Shown here one piece after another: positions 60,673 through 64,000 of a DNA stretch of 64,000 nt. Source of the DNA: Scalesia atractyloides (Eukaryota; Streptophyta; Magnoliopsida; Asterales; Asteraceae); assembly GCA_947069175.1 (NCBI GenBank), contig CAMTDV010000018.1, positions 43,474,869 through 43,538,868 on the forward strand. The letters are read 5' to 3'. Every line of letters starts with the position of its first letter. Positions within the stretch are counted from its first letter, which is position 1. The notes under the pieces were generated by a model that saw only the letters and a program-made list of their open reading frames with translations, searched no databases and had not been told where the DNA came from. The translations under genes and the position numbers were made by a program.

Positions 60673-61485
60673 CTTGCCACACCGTTGGCAGCGATTCCCG
60701 GCACAAGGGTATGATGATGAAGATTACAGCGATTGCACTGCGGCTTTCGACCTACATAGCCGCTTGCGTTGTTGTTGTTGTTGGCGGGCTGATTTTGGTG
60801 ACCCCGGTGGCTGTTGTAATTATTGAACCGTTTCTGGTTCCCCTGTTGTTGCTGGGACGACGAAGACTATCGAACAGACGAGTCTTCAAACTTTCTTTTA
60901 TTATCAGGGGCAACTTTAGTTGTACCCCGAGTTGGCAACTTCTTTTGTTCCACCGCCTTATCGGTGAGTTTGTGCGCCAACCTGATTGCTTGATGTTCAG
61001 TTGCAGGGTTGCTAGCCATTACCATACCCTGAATCTCAGGGACCAGACCCCCAAGGTAGAACTCGAGTCGTTTCTCAACAGTGTTGGCTAGATCGGGACA
61101 TAGAAATACCAAGACGTGATGTTTCGCTGTGTATGCTTCGATTTCAGATCCCACCATCTTGTGGTTCCATAATGTTTGCTCCAACTGTTGAACTCTGTCT
61201 CGCGGACAGTACTCTTCTTTGATTAGGGCCTTAAACTCGGCCCGGGCCATTGCATTTGCAGCAATAAGTCCACGCGTTTGGACTTGTGCATTCCACCAAG
61301 TTAGTGCCCCATCTTCCAGTGTTGAGGCGGCATACTTGACCTTGTTGGCCTCCAGACAGTTGCACATTTCAAATACTGATTCAGATTTTCGATCCAGCGC
61401 ACCAGTCCTATGGGTCCTTCTGCCCCCGTGAATTTGCTTGGCTTCGCGTCGAGGAACATCTTGTAGGGGTTAAGACCCCCTCCTG
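60673..61485 (-). pseudogene. gag: D2 gag capsid domain (exon 2)
   Basis: From NPYKMFLDAKPSKFTGAEGP near 61475, through the Retrotrans_gag core (MCNCLEANKVKYAAST, WWNAQVQ, EYCPRDRVQQLE) to a Lys-rich end at 60867, where a TAG replaces a sense codon. A one-base loss in an A-run near 61392 shifts the frame. Between 60866 and 60673 lie a Gln/Asn-rich linker and a Cys-rich CNRC motif. Confidence 0.87.
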
Positions 61486-61565
61486 CTGACAGAGGACAGG
61501 TAGTCAGCGAGGAATTCTACTAGCCCAACTATTAGATTTTCCCATGAAAATTTAATAATGGTTAC
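61486..61565 (-). other. Probable 80-bp gag intron of D2
   Basis: On the element strand a donor CAG|GTAACC and acceptor CTGTCAG|CAG bound 80 bases that contain stops in the gag frame. Removal joins ..NQPA and AGGGLNPYK in phase. A CTGAC branch-like site lies about 20 bases before the acceptor. Predicted only, but it is at the same gag position as in element E. Confidence 0.5.
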
Positions 61566-61674
61566 CTGCCGGTTGGTTCTGAACACCCGCTAGAGCTGCA
61601 TTTACGTGCCCTTGGATCATTGCAGCTAATTCTTCGGGCGTCATGTTAAGGTTTCCGCGACGTCCAGTTGCCAT
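61566..61674 (-). CDS. gag: D2 gag N terminus (exon 1)
   Basis: ATG at 61674: MATGRRGNLNMTPEELAAMI, then QGHVNAALAGVQNQPA. The TPEELAAMIQGHVN helix parallels PEDLAQLIAQHVN in element E. Without splicing it stops after four more codons. Confidence 0.6.
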
Positions 61675-61933
61675 TTAGATCTTCATAAGACAACATAAAC
61701 ACACACCAATAAGTCTATATATCCAATATAGTTATCCTATTCCGTATAAATAATTCTTCAAGTTATGTCAGCTCAAATAAATTAAATAGTCAAAAGAAAA
61801 ACTTGATTAAATAAAGTTTCAACGTCTTACAAAGTGCCAACCAAACATATGAGTTTACTATAAAGTCTCAAGTTTAAACACAAGTGGGAAAATAAATAGA
61901 CTGAAGGAAAGTAAATAAAATAAGCGAGACGTG
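61675..61933 (-). other. Spacer between D2 accessory ORF and gag
   Basis: AT-rich, no frame. Confidence 0.5.
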
Positions 61934-62617
61934 TCAGTCTTCTACGTCTCCATCTCCCAAATCGCTATCGTTGTCGTCATCCTGCGCGGCATTTCCAGCT
62001 TCTACAGCTGGGTCCTCCTCCGGATCCTCCTCTGGATCCTCCTCTGGGTCCTCTTTTGGATCCTCTTCTGGATCCTCTTCCGGATCCTCCTCTGGATCCT
62101 CTTCCGGATCCTCCTCTACCGGCACTGGAGGGGCCAGTGCTGGTGCAGGTACTGGTGCAGGTGCCTGATTCTGTTCTAGTTCTTGAATTCTCCAGCTAGA
62201 CTCAAGAACTCTGTCTTCTAGCCAGTCAGCCCTTAGCTGCTCAGCACGAAGATCTCTGGCTAAAGTGTTACGAGCTATTTTACTCGTATGTTGCTCTTCC
62301 TCGAGCGATCCAGTTTTACCTGTCAGTTGTCGTATCATCCATCCCTGTGCTAGGATGGTTTCATGCATTCTTTCTAATTGTTCTTGTTGTTTCCGTATCA
62401 TATCTCTAAGTAGGTCATTCCCTACTTCTACCGAGTTAACCGGTTCGACCGGCACAGCGATGGTTGGGCGTGATGACGACTCCTCCCCTAGAGCGAGCCT
62501 TTTCCTCGCAGCTGAGCGTGTCTCCACGCCATAAGATGGTAAGGGTTCCACCATAGGTGCCTTTCCTGGCGCCCTTGGTTGCGTAAGTTTGTCGGATGAT
62601 GATGATGATGATGACAT
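61934..62617 (-). CDS. D2 accessory leader ORF (227 aa), intact
   Basis: Lies between primer site and gag on the element strand, starting ~190 bp after the primer site. Layout: Ser-rich N terminus (MSSSSSSSDK), a basic/Pro segment, a coiled coil (about residues 70-145, LLRDMIRKQQEQLERMHETI onward), an Ala/Pro linker (APAPVPAPALAPPVP), ten or so EEDP tandem units and an acidic C terminus (DDDNDSDLGDGDVED). No homologous domain recognised. It is the only sizeable unbroken frame in D2. Elements E and F have ORFs of similar type in the same place. Function unknown. Confidence 0.65.
   Translation of the reverse strand: MSSSSSSSDKLTQPRAPGKAPMVEPLPSYGVETRSAARKRLALGEESSSRPTIAVPVEPVNSVEVGNDLLRDMIRKQQEQLERMHETILAQGWMIRQLTGKTGSLEEEQHTSKIARNTLARDLRAEQLRADWLEDRVLESSWRIQELEQNQAPAPVPAPALAPPVPVEEDPEEDPEEDPEEDPEEDPKEDPEEDPEEDPEEDPAVEAGNAAQDDDNDSDLGDGDVED
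62030..62115. repeat. GGATCCTC(C/T)TC tandem array
   Basis: About ten 12-bp units encoding EEDP on the minus strand; the frame is preserved throughout. Confidence 0.85.
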
Positions 62618-62808
62618 TGCCTGTTAAGTTGTGTAGTTAGTTACGAGTTGCATTCATTTCTTACTATGCATTCATAGTCTACATAACACAGTTGTGGTAC
62701 ATCACATAACAAGATATAACAGTTCGGTGCCAAACTACGTCTAGTGTCGTGTAATCAGCTATAGTTTAGGTCTACTTTTAATGCAAACCTGGTTCTCTAT
62801 AGCTAGAG
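62618..62808 (-). other. D2 leader
   Basis: About 190 bp between primer site and accessory ORF; nothing else recognised. Confidence 0.5.
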
Positions 62809-62820
62809 GCTCTGATACCA
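62809..62820 (-). promoter_or_regulatory. Primer-binding site, D2
   Basis: TGGTATCAGAGC on the minus strand, three bases from the LTR end. Confidence 0.9.
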
Positions 62821-62823
62821 ATC

Positions 62824-64000
62824 TATCACACCCTCAATGTCCACTTGCGGAGTTTTACCGCGAGGCATGCGAACAAACCAGAATCTGAGACACTAGTACG
62901 TCAAACGACTCTATATGATTTGATAATACGTTTTCCAAAATCATTTGTTTAACCATTCATTGTAGATTTTATATTGTCTTAGTTAGTTTTCAATGTTTAG
63001 CGGAAGCATTAGTTTTTAAGGTTGAGCGGAAGCATAAAAATAAAGTAGAGGAACGGGCGCCAACACAAACGCCAAAACAAATGAAAAACCCAAAACAATG
63101 TTTGTAAATGAGACTCGATAAAAGGTGTCTTGATCAATGCAAGTGAGTGCACCTAGAGCTCCTAGCGTCCTGAGAAACATGTAAAGAAACAAGTGTCAAC
63201 ATTAAAGAAGAGTGAGTTCACAGGTTTTCATAAATTCGTTTGTTCAGTTATAAGTTTGTTTCCCCCGTTATCCCTAACCCGGGATAACGATTTAGTTCCA
63301 TTATTCCCAACCCGGAATAATACTGATAGTTCCATTATTCCTTACCCGGAATAATAATGATAGTTCCATTATTCCTTACCCGGAATAATAATGATAGTTC
63401 CATTATTCCTTACCCGGAATAATAAAGTTGTTGGTTCCGTTATCCCTAACCCGGGATAATATTGTTGATCCGTAATTAAGTTCAATGTTAATATATATAG
63501 GTAGCTAGCCTAAAGTTATGTCACGTAAGTGTTCGCGAACGAAGCTGGCTGTTGTGCCTCCGTGTTGCCAGGCCTATCACTGACCATGGCGAAGTTAGGC
63601 CAAATTATTCACCCGTTGACCATACCCGGTCGGCTAGCGCGACTAGCTCGGATGGGGCTTGTCGGGCCCAGTAGTACTACTTATAATTTCCCTACTATCT
63701 AAACCCAATACTAACGATCCGAGAGATTGTCGAGGACTTGTGTGATATAGCTGCTTAGTGACCATAACGTACATTAACATTAACTTAGTTACGGAATAGT
63801 TAAGTGACGTTAATTTCGTATAACGTAAAGAGATAGAGTTGTAGAGTGTATCCTGTTGTTTAAAACCGGATAAAATTAGGGGCTGTGAACTCACCTTTAG
63901 TTGCTTGGTTAGTGTAAGACAGAAGTTGCAAATGTTGGGACCGCTAATTGCGTCCTAACAAGTCAATTGATTTCAAGTTAGTGTGTGAACACACCAATAC
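62824..64000 (-). mobile_element. 5' LTR of D2, truncated by window end
   Basis: Starts TATCACACCCTC (terminal TG mutated to TA) and matches 54248 onward closely, including six palindromic TTATTCC/GGAATAA units (63264-63460). A ~12-bp gap versus LTR2 lies near 63851. Confidence 0.9.

Larger units (their letters stand above)
54248..64000 (-). mobile_element. Gypsy element D2, nested in D1
   Basis: 3' LTR (54248-56835), pol, gag, accessory ORF, primer site (62809-62820) and 5' LTR (from 62824, running off the edge). The two LTRs differ by roughly 20 sites in the ~1.17 kb that can be compared by eye, so it is younger than D1. Left flank CCAGG should recur after the 5' LTR outside the window. 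Confidence 0.9.

Noticed and set aside
60254..61091. Long plus-strand frames over D2 gag-pol
   Set aside because: Antisense shadows of a minus-strand gene with conserved domains; no plausible protein.

Overview
The window is a dense nest of plant LTR retrotransposons and contains no recognisable host gene. Every long reading frame with a recognisable domain is retroelement gag or pol: UBN2 or Retrotrans_gag domains, CCHC knuckles, DTGA protease, YVDD or FIDD reverse transcriptase, RNase H, HHCC/DDE integrase and chromodomain-like tails. Primer sites complementary to initiator tRNA-Met (TGGTATCAGAGC) and a degenerate tRNA-Asp primer site, together with 0.4-4 kb LTRs, indicate a large, repeat-rich eudicot nuclear genome. 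From general similarity of the elements I suspect Asteraceae, but I cannot confirm that here. Names A-K below are labels used only in this annotation.

Layout. 1-6356: Copia element A (minus strand, 3' part outside the window), inserted in the leader of gypsy element F (accessory ORF, primer site, long LTR from 7471). 10283-24304: complete gypsy element E (minus strand, ~4.0 kb LTRs, TSD AGTTA), inserted in the F LTR; a 1.87 kb piece of its gag-pol is inverted. 24856-28110: inverted-repeat (MITE-like) element split by solo LTR H (24951-27778, TSD TAGAG), which carries tRNA-like modules. 28348-38372: solo LTR I, split by Copia element B (28537-35486), a gag-only derivative without pol. 38512-39340: Helitron-like end with tandem ~360 bp repeats. 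About 40340-43288: Athila-like remnant K, whose LTR is split by solo LTR G (43289-45557, TSD CAATG). 45563-47585: 3' end of gypsy LTR J with primer site and noncoding leader. 47586-48610: 5' LTR and leader of Copia element C (plus strand), interrupted by chromodomain gypsy D1 (48611-54247, minus), which is interrupted within its RT domain by a younger relative, D2 (54248 to beyond 64000).

How the parts relate. All coding regions seen carry stops or frameshifts, except a 227-codon accessory ORF in D2. Insertion order can be read directly: D2 in D1 in C in J; B in I; H in the MITE; G in K; E and A in F. Several nonsense codons are CGA-to-TGA changes, as expected for methylated, silenced repeats.

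Most unusual points: (1) an 18-bp palindrome, CAAGTTCGnnCGAACTTG, in about 50 perfect or degraded copies, upstream of LTR TATA boxes and in transcribed leaders of three Copia elements and one gypsy-type LTR; (2) three co-oriented tRNA-like units (A-box and B-box, two followed by a T-run) plus one reversed unit inside LTR H; (3) a seamless internal inversion in element E; (4) a probable spliced intron at the same place in gag of two different gypsy families; (5) a coiled-coil or proline/acid-rich accessory ORF between primer site and gag in three gypsy families.
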